Below are positions 25,061-35,843 of a DNA stretch of 64,000 bases, one piece after another. Position numbers and translations under genes: made by a program. How positions within the stretch are numbered: position 1 is the first letter of the stretch; each line of letters begins with the position of its first letter. Origin of the DNA: Cycas panzhihuaensis (taxonomy: Eukaryota > Cycadophyta); contig CM041465.1 in NCBI GenBank assembly GCA_023213395.1, positions 103,361,741 to 103,425,740 of the forward strand, written 5' to 3'. The notes under the pieces are model-generated. The model worked only from the letters and a program-made list of their open reading frames with translations. It was not told the DNA's origin and did not search any database.

Positions 25061-26450
25061 TTCTCTCTATTCAATAGAAGAGTGCATCTTGATCCTATAA
25101 GTAGGGACTCCCAAGTACAACATGGCATACATCTAATGGAACCACATTGCATATCACTTCATCAACAAAATCATTAGTGATAGAAAATTTAAGTGCACAT
25201 TGCTTTGATATTAACATTTCCACATATTTATGGATCTAACCAAGAGAATATGGGTGAAGGTGAGGAGTAGTTACCAACCCAAGGCTCTTCACCAAATTTT
25301 CTAAGATTAAATTATTTTGGCTCTTTGGATCTATAATGATGCCAATAGCATTATTTCCTACTTAAAGCTTTAAGTGAAACAATTCCTCCCTTGTAGCATC
25401 ATCTTCATAATTTGTAAGTAGAGTAACTTTCTCTTCTTCATTTTCACTTTAAAGCTCTACCTCTGAAAGTAGTGCTTTCCATTTTTCCTCTTTCTTGATT
25501 CCATGTCCTTAATATGTTTTGGTTTTAGCTCTAGTTGAAACTTCCAACACTTTGTTGTAACATGACCACTAATATTATAATGCTCATAATAGTTAGAACT
25601 TTGAATAAAATTAGTTTTTTTCTTCTTCCATTCTTGCCTTTCATATGAGTGCAATTTAGGATTTTTTTCGTGTTTATTAGAAGTAAAAATAGAATCTTTA
25701 GACATAAATGTAGGTTTCTTGCTTTTACTTTCTCTTGCAATAGCCATTTTACTTCTCCAATAGATTGAACCTTAAAAATCCTTAGTTCCTTCTTTAGGTA
25801 ATCATGTAATCCTCTAATGAATTTCATAAGAGTACTATATTCATTTATATTAATACCAAGTAATATGCCTTACTTGAAAAATAAAGAAGTATAGTTCTGG
25901 ACACATACACCTCTCCCTTGGCATAAATATTGCCAAGTGACCCATTAGTCTTCCTCATGACCTATGGAGTAGTATTGTTTCTTTATTACTTTCATAAAAT
26001 CTATCCAAGAAAAAGAAAATACATCATGAGTCTTCAAATATATATTTCACTATGTCAATGTATGTTTACATAATTTGAGCCTAGTAAATGAATGATTTTG
26101 AGCATTACTATAAGCATAAATTATGAAGTAGGTTTTAAGTTGATCCAACCAATGGTCCAACCTTTTAGTATTTACCTCTCCATCATAAGTTAGAATGTGC
26201 AATTTTGCTTCTACCTTGAAGGGTTGATGAGATAAAGTACCCTTTCTTTCTACAAATAAGTGATTTAAGATCTCCTCCTCTTCTTCTTCATGGTTGTGGT
26301 TATCCATGTATCCTCCTTTAACTTCTTTCTCTTTGCCTTTGCCCTTGACTAGAGATAGAACTTGGGCCATCATTTATATCAAGACTTCTATGTTTTTCTC
26401 AAGTTTCTCAAGTCTAATTTCTCCATCTTCTTTTTTAGCCATGGTGCTTA
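25061..26450 (-). pseudogene. Gypsy-B gag and protease relic
   Basis: Gag begins near 26450 with a coiled, charged segment. The open part 26050-26373 has EEEEEEILNHL, a KAKLHILTYDGEVN-like start of the gag core and LDHWLDQLKTYF. The 25457-25827 stretch includes MKFIRGLHDYLKKELRIF and, in the next frame, a knuckle region SNYYEHYNISGHVTTKCWKFQLELKP, in which three of four zinc ligands can still be guessed. The protease region between about 25060 and 25450 is too broken for me to place its Asp with confidence. Confidence 0.75.
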
Positions 26451-26558
26451 GATTCTTTCTTTACCTTCTTGGTTATTGAAACACAAGAAAAACTTCTCCT
26501 TTCTCTTAGTATTCTTTCCTTATTTATACCATTTAAGTCCCTACAACAAAGATCACAT

Positions 26559-27532
26559 ACTCTGATACCAAAAGTATGATCCCAAAGTAGAGTGTAATTG
26601 GTGAAGAAATTAATTGCCAATCTTTTTCCTTGAGATCTTAGGATGTTAGTGTAAGATTCCCAATAATATCAATAAAAGAGTAAGCCCATAAAGGGATACT
26701 CTACACCAACTCATGCATACTTACCATTACTCTAAGGTAAGAAGAATAATACTTTTATTACACTAGAAAAACCTCCATTTAATGGTGAAGAAAAAAAATT
26801 AGCAAAAAATAGGTAAGTTATAATGAAGAAATAATATAACAATACCACAAGAGGCCTCCAAATTCCTAAGACTTCTTTAATAAAGCTTCTAATCTCCAAA
26901 ATAGATGCTTGAAGCATTGAAATTTACCTCCTCTATGGTCTCTAACACCTTCTAAGTGTTGCCTTAATATTGCTCCCAAGTCAAGTGTCTCTCACACACA
27001 AGAACCAAGTCTCCAACATTAAAAATGAGCTCAAGAGGCTCAATTTATAGAAGGAAATCCATCAATAACAAAAATATATATTTTTCAAGTGGCATTCATG
27101 TAAGTCCAATCACCAACAACCAAAATACATATTATCCAAGTGGCATTCATGCAAGTTCGAAAAGTTGTGGCTTGGTACCTAGGGCTAATAACTCTAATTA
27201 AGATAAAATTTAGTACACATATAGGAACATATGTTCCCTTTATGTCCTCAAAAGTTTAACTCATTTGGATATCATTTTCCCTTATTTTCACTAATTTAAA
27301 TATAATATATACTTGTTATTCTTTTGTTATCCATGGGAGCTATTTTCTATAAAACAAAGCTTTCCATCTAGTCAAATGATATTTTTTGAATCCTACCTTT
27401 TGTAAACATGTAATGGGATGTGTCTTCTTCCTTTCCATAAAATTTCACATTATTTTGATACCATTTTATAATATTTCTTTTAGTTGTACCAATGCCTATC
27501 ATTTTTTTCATAACGTAGATCCTCCTGGATCA
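26559..27532 (-). repeat. Gypsy-B 5' LTR and primer site (right copy)
   Basis: The LTR is 26577-27532, ending CCTCCTGGATCA on the plus strand (TGATCCAGG on its own strand). The primer site, TGGTATCAGAGT on the minus strand, occupies 26559-26570, six bases away. The LTR matches the left copy, including CATTTAATGGTG.AG and CCATGGGAG.TATTTTCTATAAAAC blocks. Confidence 0.9.
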
Positions 27533-27751
27533 TTCAAGGTTTAAACCCCATGCATATGCTGGATAAAGCCCTTTTCCCTATAGGGGTCCCCATGTATCCC
27601 AAATTAGGTGGAATTATAACGTAGATGATGTATACTATAATGGCCTCCTCATCACGAAGAAGTATTAAACTATGGCTAGTTCACTTATCGAGGAGTCCTC
27701 TTCCCAAATCACCTATGAGTTTTTGGTGTAACGATAAATCACAAGTGATAT
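27533..27751 (+). other. G3 continuation after Gypsy-B
   Basis: Starting with the second TTCAA copy, this continues the G3 primer-site region (GGTTTAAACCCCATGCATATG...). It is non-coding. Its last 40 bases resemble the sequence just before the G3 primer site (20928-20970), so it may end in a second terminal repeat; that would fit a short non-autonomous element, but I cannot prove it. Confidence 0.45.
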
Positions 27752-28066
27752 CATTAAGGAATCATAAATCTAAGGAATAAATCACTCACATGCATATAAT
27801 AGCAATGGAGAATGAAGAAGAGATGAAAATAAAATATGAGAGCAAAGCTTGGAGGTGAGAATGAATAATGACTCCCTCCTTGAGATTTCACCTTTTATTA
27901 TTGAGGATGAGTATTAGGGTTAGGATTTTCTTACCTAATGACATAAACTCAAAATTACATCTAAATATACATAAAGTGTATTTTACTAAGAGACTAATAC
28001 TAATAATATACCATAAGGTTACTTAATTAATCTATACAAATAACCTTAATACATTAACCTCTTTTA
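27752..28066 (-). repeat. Copia-5 3' LTR (left copy)
   Basis: Matches 30831-31141 and 55760-56073 through TTGGAGGTGAGAATGAATAA, TTTTATTATTGA and CCTAATGACATAAAC blocks. On the plus strand it is followed by AATCCTCCCATTAAT, a decayed complement of the purine tract seen intact in copia-6. Confidence 0.85.
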
Positions 28067-28692
28067 ATCCTCCCATTAATGGTGGAAGGTCATTTTAAGA
28101 AAATCTATTATATAAGGTCATCATTTAAGCCTCATTATTATATAAAAATTGTAAATGACACTTTTGTTAGAAAACCCTTATGGGGAACAAAAACCCACAA
28201 ATTTTCTAAGATCTAGAGCCCCTTTTATAAATTAAAATGGATAAGATGGCTCTTGATATAGCCTAATAGCTAAGCAATTTAAATGTTCAGCTTGATCTAC
28301 TAAGTCTCCATATATTATTTGGTTATCCTATATGCCCTTTCAGGTTTTCACAGGTTTTAATTTTCTAAAACTAGTACAACTCTTATCCTTCTTTATCCAC
28401 ATGGGATTTTCACAAATAAGATGGAGCAGAGATTTACTCTTATTCTTTTATGCCCACAAGGGATTTTCATGAATAGAATAGAGGATGATGATCATATTAT
28501 CATCTTCTTTGATTAGTCAAATATGGAGACCCTAAGGTCGAGCTGTCTTTAGAACTTTTTAAACTTCACCTTTTACAATGGTTTGGTAAAGATATTGGCC
28601 ACTTGATCTGTTATGTGGTAGTATTCCAATTGAATTATGCTATCATAAACTAGTTCTCTAATCCTATAGGCTTTTATACTTATATGTTTGGT
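28067..28692 (-). pseudogene. copia-5 3' end: RNase H stub and 3' untranslated region
   Basis: Aligns with 56074-56690 of copia-6. The block near 28560-28690 corresponds to the end of RNase H (the region encoding EYYPITDQVADIFTKPL in copia-6). Similarity stops abruptly at about 28693, inside the codons before that motif. Confidence 0.75.
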
Positions 28693-30817
28693 AGGAGCTG
28701 TTGGAGCAATTCCACTAGAAGTAGGTGTTGTAGCTATTATAAGTGTGATGGATATAGGCTACAAATGGGCTCTCCAAAGGCCTTCATACTTTGAAATATT
28801 TTTAACTCTAATGTACCACAAATTCTAATTTTCTTTGTCTTTCAATATACAATTAACATTTTTCTTGAATTGAGATGGTATAGTGATGATGAAGAAGTAG
28901 AAGAGATAATATAAGTATGTGCTATTGACATATGTGGCTAGTACACCTAACACAATAGGGATGCATAAATGAATACTATGATAAGGAGGCAATTAATGAT
29001 TAAGTATTTTTTAATAACTATGAAGAATGAGTATAAGTAATGATGCAAGAATGAGGCCTAATATAGAGCTAATAAGGAGTGATGATGTGTCATACCACTA
29101 ACCTCTAACTTAAGTCCAAATATAGGTGAGGTTTTAATGATTAAGGCTTCTAGTATATGATTAGGGCCTTCACTTATAATACCTGCATTTGTGCTTAGTG
29201 ATAAAATCCAAGTTACAGTAGATCCTGAGTACTCCTAGTCCTCATCCAATTCACTAGTGAGTAACTATATACCTCCTCTGAAGAGTCAAATAGTACATAT
29301 ATATCTCATGGATAGGATGGATATTAGACGAAGTTGATTTTAATTTTGCATTAAGGTTTTAGTTATCCTGACTAATTATCAGGATAATCCTTAAAGGGAG
29401 CTTATAAGTATGGTTAACTTATTACTCCAGTAATAGTCTAATTAAGACTAGACCTAGTATGAAACTCACACCTCCCTTAAGGCTAAGACTTTGGCCAACC
29501 ATAATCTATTTCAACTAAGACAAGTATGCACACAAGTCAAGAACTAGTAGTATAAGTCGAATGTAATGGGTTCATTTTAGGGGATATACAAATATATTTG
29601 CATTTATGTTACTAAGATGAATTACTAATATGTCGATTCTTACTTTTATGCCTTATTTATATTACTTTTATCTATCAATATACATGCACATAAATAAACA
29701 TACAAAGATGCTAAGTATAAATACCAAATTTTGTTATGATCTTGGTGTTTTACTATTACAATGAGTTTTTTTATTACTTTTTCTATTTAAGAAACCCCTT
29801 CATTTTAGTTAAGAAAAAGGAAAAAGCAAAAAAAACTTGGAAATTTACTTCTAAACTTAAATTTTAACCAAAAGAGAAAGTATTAGGAAAAGCAAGATGA
29901 AGCTTAATCTTTTGTCAAAAACTTCTATATGTCCATGTAATTATATAAAATGGCTAAAACATTTTAGCTCAAAACTTCACTCTCTCAAATGATAGATCTT
30001 GCTATTATGAGTTAAAAAGTCTTTTGGTAAAACTTTTGAAAATGAGCAAAAATAACCTAAAACTCATCCAAACCCCTATGAGACTTTCCTTGGTAAAAAT
30101 CTAAATTTTAAAGAAATCTCTCTCTCTCTAGTAAATCAAATATGATAAAACTTAATTTATTAGATTTCTTGAGATTAAATCTACTAAAGCCCTTGAAAAT
30201 TTTTGATATGCATTAAAAGTTTCAAGAAAATTTCTCAAAAAATAGTCAAACTAGGGCCATTTAAACTTCTCATTTTTTAGGCCAATCGAGCTAGAATTTG
30301 GAGATGGTGCAAAAGATAAAAATATTTGTCTTACTTGGGCATCCTTCCTTGCAAGTTTTTAGTGAAAATTGATGACTTTTAATTTTTACATATCATAGAC
30401 TTAAACAACATTTTTCTGAATAGTTTAGGCTTATTTCTGCCACTTACAAGCAGCTAGAATTTTACCTTCTAACTTTACAACATAGATTTTATAACTAACA
30501 AATGATTTATGATGAAAATTTAATAGAATCTTCCTTAGTAAAATTTAAAATTAGCTATAAATATTGATAAAAAAACTAATTTTTTTGGGAGCTTAAAGCC
30601 AAGAAACCTTCTTCTAGCTAATAGTTTTGATCTTTAATGCACTTGCAAATAAATAAAAGATACTGAAATATGTTGTTAATGAAATACAAGCTTTGTATAA
30701 TAAAAAAGTTCTCAAAATTTTAAAAATAATAAGCGCATTCTCAATACTTCACATGAAAGGTAAAGGAAAGGTAAAATGACTCTATGTAAATGGAATGGAG
30801 TGAATAGATTCCCTTCT
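28693..30817. other. 2.1 kb non-coding filler inside copia-5
   Basis: No gag, protease, integrase or RT motif on either strand, and no LTR edge that I can see. Short inverted repeats cluster at 29363-29450, including TTATCCTGA / TCAGGATAA around a 7-base loop (29363-29387). It may be the original leader plus captured or deleted sequence. Confidence 0.45.
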
Positions 30818-31141
30818 AGCTTTAATACCATATAAAGAAAACATAGATCTAGGGAATAAATTACTTACATATACACAATAGAAATAGAGAATGAAGAAGA
30901 TATGAAAACAAGATATGAGAGCAAAGTTTGGAGGTGAGAATGAATAATGACTCACTCCTTAAAATTTTACTTTTTATTATTAAGTATAAGCATTAGGGTT
31001 AGGATTTTTTAGTCTAATGACATAAACCTAAAATTACATCTAAATATATATAAAATACATTGTACTAAGAGACTAATATTAACAATATATCCTAAGGTCA
31101 CTTAATCTATACAAATGACCTTGATACATTAACCTCTTTCA
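30818..31141 (-). repeat. Copia-5 5' LTR and primer site (right copy)
   Basis: The LTR is 30831-31141 and starts TGAAAGAGG on its own strand. Its primer site on the minus strand reads TGGTATTAAAGCT (30818-30830), a decayed Met-tRNA site abutting the LTR. Confidence 0.82.
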
Positions 31142-31640
31142 AGTTTAAGAAATCATTAAATCAAAGAATAGCTCCACCACCAATGTATTCATATAGATAT
31201 GGACAAGGACAAAGATAAGCAAAAACATCTTCATTGATATCAAATTATAGAAAAGGTAATTTTAGATATAATTATAGAAAATTATAATAAGGATATAGAT
31301 ATGGACAAGGATAACAAGGATACTTTTAGTTAGGAAGAGGAAGATCAAAAGGAATAAGCTATTTAAGAAGAAGGAATCCCTTCCATCAAGAGGGAGAAGT
31401 ACTTTAGGAGGAAGAGGTAGAACATTATCAAGAGGAGTTAGAAGAGGAAGATGTTTTATTACTTCTTATTACAAGTATGGAATAGAAGGACAATATTTAT
31501 ATGAGTATCATCAAGATAACATAGCTAATACTATAAGTGATAGAGAAGATAACATTTTATATATAAGCTTAAATATTCAAACTTCTAATAGAAAAGATAA
31601 ATGGTATATTGATTCTAGTTATTCAACTCATATGTCTTAA
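31142..31640 (+). pseudogene. copia-4 gag C-terminus and protease start
   Basis: Coding sequence resumes with APPPMYSYRYGQG, then Gly/Arg-rich GRGRSKGISYLRRR and RGRSTLGGRGRTLSRGVRRG. A zinc knuckle follows that has lost nearly all ligands (SYYKYGIEGQYLYE). The protease motif near 31600 reads KWYIDSSYSTHMS. Family members have DSG, so the Gly of the active-site triplet is Ser. The frame contains stops and a frame slip near 31375. The Gly/Arg-rich part is the target of the inverted copies at 19692-20303. Confidence 0.82.
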
Positions 31641-34600
31641 AATACATAGGTATTTTCTTAGATTTATAAAGAAAATAATCAAAGAAAAGTCATATTTAGA
31701 AATGACAATACATAAGAAATCCAATGACAAAGAGTTGTAATAATTCAAACTAAAAGTAGAGTAAATAATAATATTTAAAATACCTTATTTATACCTAGAT
31801 TGAGAAGGAACCCATTATTTGTTGGTTAAATGATAAAATAATAATATAGGGTAGTCTTTAAAAATAGAGAATGTGAAATAAGTAATAAGTTATATAATGG
31901 TGTTGTAATTACAAGATGCTAAATAATGAAAGATAGATTATTCAAACTTATACTTTCTCTATCTATATAAGAATTGAATGCTTCAATCTCAAATGATAAC
32001 ATACTTTGGCATCATAAATTTGGTCATCTCAATTATGGTGTACTTAGTATTTTAAAGAGAAAAAGTATGGTTACAGAACCCCTAGCTATTTAAGGTAATA
32101 ATAGAGTTTGTAAAGGTTGTATCTATGGAAAACAACATAGAAAACGTTTTTCTGATTTAGATTTCTAATCTAGATATCCGCTCTAATTAGTTTATGTAGA
32201 TTTATATGGCCTAATAAGAACTCTAACATTTGGAAATACTGGATTTTTCTTTATTCTTATTTATGATTTTATAAGGAAACTTTGGGTATATTTCCTTAAA
32301 AAGAAGTTTGAAATATTTTTTAGATTTATTGAATTCGGAGTTATAGCTGAAAGATAAAGTGGTTACATGCTATAAACTCTTTATTTAGATAATGGTGGTG
32401 AGTTTATCTCAAATGATTTTAGATATTTCTATAAAAAAGTTGGTATAAGAAGGTAATTCACTAATTCATATATATCTCAAAAAAATAGAGTTGCTAAAAG
32501 AAAAATTAGAACAAATACAGAAATAGCTAGGTGTATACTTAAGACAAAGGAGTTGAGTAATAAATATTGGGTTGAAGTAGTAAGTATTATTATATATCTA
32601 CTAAATGCAAGTTTCACAAAGGTAATTGAGAACTTAACTCCTAAAGAATATTGCTTAAGATATAAGCTAGATATTTCACATTTTAAAATCTTTAGGTGCA
32701 TTACTTATACTCACATTCCTAATGAGAATAAATCTAAGTTGGAAAGTAGCAAGAACATTTCATAGGCTACTCAAGTCAATAAAAGGCCTATAGATTATTT
32801 GAACCAATTATAAGGAAATTCATGATAAGCAAAGATGTAATTTTTGATGAGAATGTAATCTATAAACCTAAAGAAGATAAAGGAAAATAGGTTACTATTG
32901 AAGCAAATTTAGAACCATTGTCACTTTAAAATTCATCTTCATCAATATTGATTCTAACACTAAGTTCAAGTTAAGATTCATGTACCACTCAAGGTTTATC
33001 ATCATCAAGTCAAGAATATGCTACAATTTCCACTCTAGGTTCATCTTTATCAAGTCATAAATAAGCTATAATTCTAAAATGGCTAGTTAGAAGTCATAAT
33101 CCAGAAACTATGCTTACCAAAGATTTTAACAAAAGGTTAACTAGATCTCAAGCTAGAGTTAACTATGTATTTATGGCTTAAGTTAAACAAAATAATGAGT
33201 CATAATTTTATGAAGAAGCTATTAATAATAATGATTAGGCTAAAGTTATGCAAGCATAATATAATTCCTTAATTAAAATAAAACTTAGAATTTGGTGAAG
33301 TTACCTATCGATAAATAAGTCATAAGAACAAACTAGATTTATAAAGCTAAGTATAAATTTAATGAAACTATTAATAAATATAAGGTAAGACTTGTGGCCA
33401 AAAGTTATTCTCATAAAAAGGAACTAATTATGAAGAAACCTTTACTCTAGTTTCCAAATTAGATACAATTAGAAGTCTATTATACTTAGCTACTCATCAA
33501 AGATGGATCGTATATCAAATGGAAGTCAAGTCATCATTTCTTAATGGATACATTGATGAAGAAATTTATGTTTTATAATATCAAGGATTTGAAAAACAAA
33601 GAGAAGAACACTTAGTTAACAAGTTAAAGAAAGTCTTAGAAGGACTAAAACAAGCTCCAAGTGATTGGTATTCTAAAATTGACAATTACTTTTAGGATAA
33701 AGGATTTCTAAAATTCACATAAGATCTAAATCTATATGTTAAAACCATAGACACTTTAATACTTATAATTGCTCTCTATATTAATGATCTTATTTGTACA
33801 GGTAATAATGATGAAATATTCGAAGAATTTAAGGATAACATGAATTTAAAATTTCAGATGATAGATCTAAGATAATTTTATTACTTCCTTGCTATGGAAA
33901 TTTAATAAGGTGAAAAAGGAACCCATATGTCACAAAGTAAATATACTATAGATATATTGAAGAAATTGAACATAAGTGAATGCAAGTCAAGTTCTACTCC
34001 TATTGAACTCAGGTTAAAGTTAAGTAAAAATAAAGATTCTATTTTAATTGACTCTACTATGTATCATCAATTGATAGGAAATCTGATTTACTTGAATACT
34101 AGGCTAAACAGACTTAGAGATATTTGTCAAAACTAAAGGAAGAACATTAGGGAATAACAAAAATGATTCTTAAATACATCAAAAGAACATTAAACTATGG
34201 ACTTTGGTACACTCCATTAGAAAAATTTAAGTTGATTAGATATTCAGATGTAGATTAGGCAAGTGGTATTCAGGATAGAAAATCAATTTCAAGATATGTA
34301 TTTAATGTTGGTTCAACATTAATATCATGGAATATGAAGAAATAACCATTAATTTCTTTATTTGTAGTAGAAACAAAATATAAAGCAATTAAGTTAGCAA
34401 GAAGAAAAACAATTTAGATTAGAAAATTTCTTAAAGACTTTCATCAACGTTAACAAAAACTAATAATGATATTTTATGATAATTAAAGTACAATCTAAAT
34501 GACTAAAAATCTAATTATATAAAGTAAAATAAAGAATATAGATATTAGATATCATTACATTAAAGAACCCATTCAAAATCAACAAGTTTAACTTTAATAT

Positions 34601-34700
34601 TATAAAACAAAAGACTAAGTTATAGGCATCCTCACTAAGGTATTATCAAAATACAAGCATCTCTAACTTAGATAAAATGTAGGTATACATCCAAATGTGT
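31641..34700 (+). pseudogene. copia-4 pol relic: integrase, RT, RNase H
   Basis: The pre-integrase zinc region is good (LWHHKFGHLNYGVLSILKR, then CKGCIYGKQHRKRF near 32105-32155). The integrase core has VYVDLYGLIRTL, LDNGGEFISNDF and the open stretch 32553-32765 (KYWVEVVSIIIYLLNASFTK). RT carries GFEKQ, LYINDLICTGNND near 33780 (first Asp of YVDD changed to Asn), and the open stretch 33927-34136 (SKYTIDILKKLNISECKSSSTPIE, then GNLIYL). RNase H follows, with DRKSISRYVFNVG and ETKYKAIKLARRK. It ends just before the 3' LTR. The frame is broken throughout. Confidence 0.87.
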
Positions 34701-34712
34701 ATTATATAGGAG

Positions 34713-34960
34713 TATTAGAAGATAATACACATTCAATGTAATTAGTTAAATAAAAGGTCATATATAATTGGTTAATATAAAGACCAAATATGATTGGTTA
34801 TAAGTGAGGCACATATACCCATAACATGACTATAAGTATACCTATAAGGTGAGATGTAAGATGATTGAGTTCATGATTATGTTGAGATCCATTATGGTAT
34901 TACTCGAATGATATTATATCGATCTTGGTTATGATATCCTATTTTGTTACATTTCTAACA
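34713..34960 (+). repeat. Copia-4 3' LTR
   Basis: Starts TATTAGAAGATAATACACATT, a decayed TG start, and ends TTTCTAACA. The next five bases are the AAATT target duplication, and Gypsy-A integrase resumes there. Confidence 0.9.
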
Positions 34961-35843
34961 AAATTCACCTCAAGGTTTTGGCAAATTATACTTCAAAAAC
35001 TATGAATAAAGTTAAAGTTTAGTACAATATAGTATTCCAAGATATAATCAAATAGAGAGGGTGAATTAAGTACTCAAGGATTTACTTCAAATGCATACCA
35101 TAGAGCAACCAACTCACTAAGATAATTATCTTCACTTAGTATAATTACTTATAATAACATAACCCATTCCTCATTAAGCATTAGTCCATTTGAGGCATTG
35201 TATATCGGGATGTGCAACATGCTACTCAAAGGGGTAAATTTTCAAGATAGGTATACCTTGGGACTAGAAATACTATAAGAGCTATACAGGAAGGTAGCCA
35301 ACATAAGATAGTAACTAATGATAGCATAGAATATGCATAAAAGTTATGAAAACCTAAAGAGAATAGGTAAGAGAGCTTCAAGTTGGAGACCATGTCTTTT
35401 TACAAGTAAGACCTAAGCATAGCTCTCTTAGCTTAGAAAAGTATAAGAAATTGCCACCAAGGTATTATGGTCCATTTGAAGTCCTTGAATAGATTAGACA
35501 GGCTGTATATAAGTTGGACTTACTACCAAAATTATAAATATATAATGTATTTTAAGTTTTGTTATTAAAAAATTATGTGCTAGATTTAAAACATATATTT
35601 AAATGGATTGACCTTATAGTAGGACCTAATATTAATTTCAAGGAGGAGCCTCTAAGAATATTAGATTGAAGGGAGAAAATCTTATAAAATAGAAGCATCT
35701 AACAAGTGAAGGTATAGTGGAAGCATCTAACTCTAGAAGAAGCAACTTAGAAGCTAGAAATTCACATGAAGTAGTAATATCCCTAATTGTTTATTGTAGA
35801 ATAAAATTATATCGGGATGATGCCTTTGTAAGAGAGTGGGGGA
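34961..35843 (+). pseudogene. Gypsy-A pol relic, part 3: integrase end and chromodomain-like tail
   Basis: Picks up the integrase core where 19269 left it (VKF then TSRFWQ, normally FTSRFW). It continues through HRATNSL and SPFEALYG-like sequence and the C-terminal segment. Near 35640-35760 it reads EEPLRILD*REK, WKHLTLEEATW and KLEIHMK. In chromoviral gypsy elements this block is the chromodomain, thought to guide integration to heterochromatin. A purine run AGAGAGTGGGGGA (35831-35843) then precedes the 3' LTR. Confidence 0.85.

Larger units (their letters stand above)
20986..27532 (-). mobile_element. Gypsy-B: minus-strand Ty3/gypsy element with target duplication
   Basis: LTRs at 20986-21952 and 26577-27532 align along their length. 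The flanks carry TTCAA on both sides (20981-20985 and 27533-27537). The primer site is on the minus strand at 26559-26570 and the purine tract at 21953-21969. Gene order on the minus strand is gag, protease, RT, RNase H, integrase. It is the best preserved gypsy here, and it postdates copia-4 and G3. Confidence 0.92.
27752..31141 (-). mobile_element. Copia-5: minus-strand copia shell with replaced interior
   Basis: Related LTRs lie at 27752-28066 and 30831-31141, with a primer site on the minus strand at 30818-30830. Only the last part of pol remains (28067-28692). The rest of the interior, 28693-30817, has no copia coding sequence. The same LTR family flanks copia-6 at 55760. The element separates the copia-4 gag (31142 onwards) from the upstream insertions. 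Confidence 0.8.
19270..34960 (+). mobile_element. Copia-4: Ty1/copia in Gypsy-A integrase, itself stuffed with insertions
   Basis: Its LTRs (19270-19519 and 34713-34960) align throughout, and both sides carry the same 5-bp target duplication, AAATT (19265-19269 and 34961-34965). This fixes the element's ends. About 11 kb of its 15.7 kb is foreign: the G3 fragments, Gypsy-B and copia-5 all lie between its leader and its gag. Its own gag-pol resumes at 31142. Confidence 0.9.
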
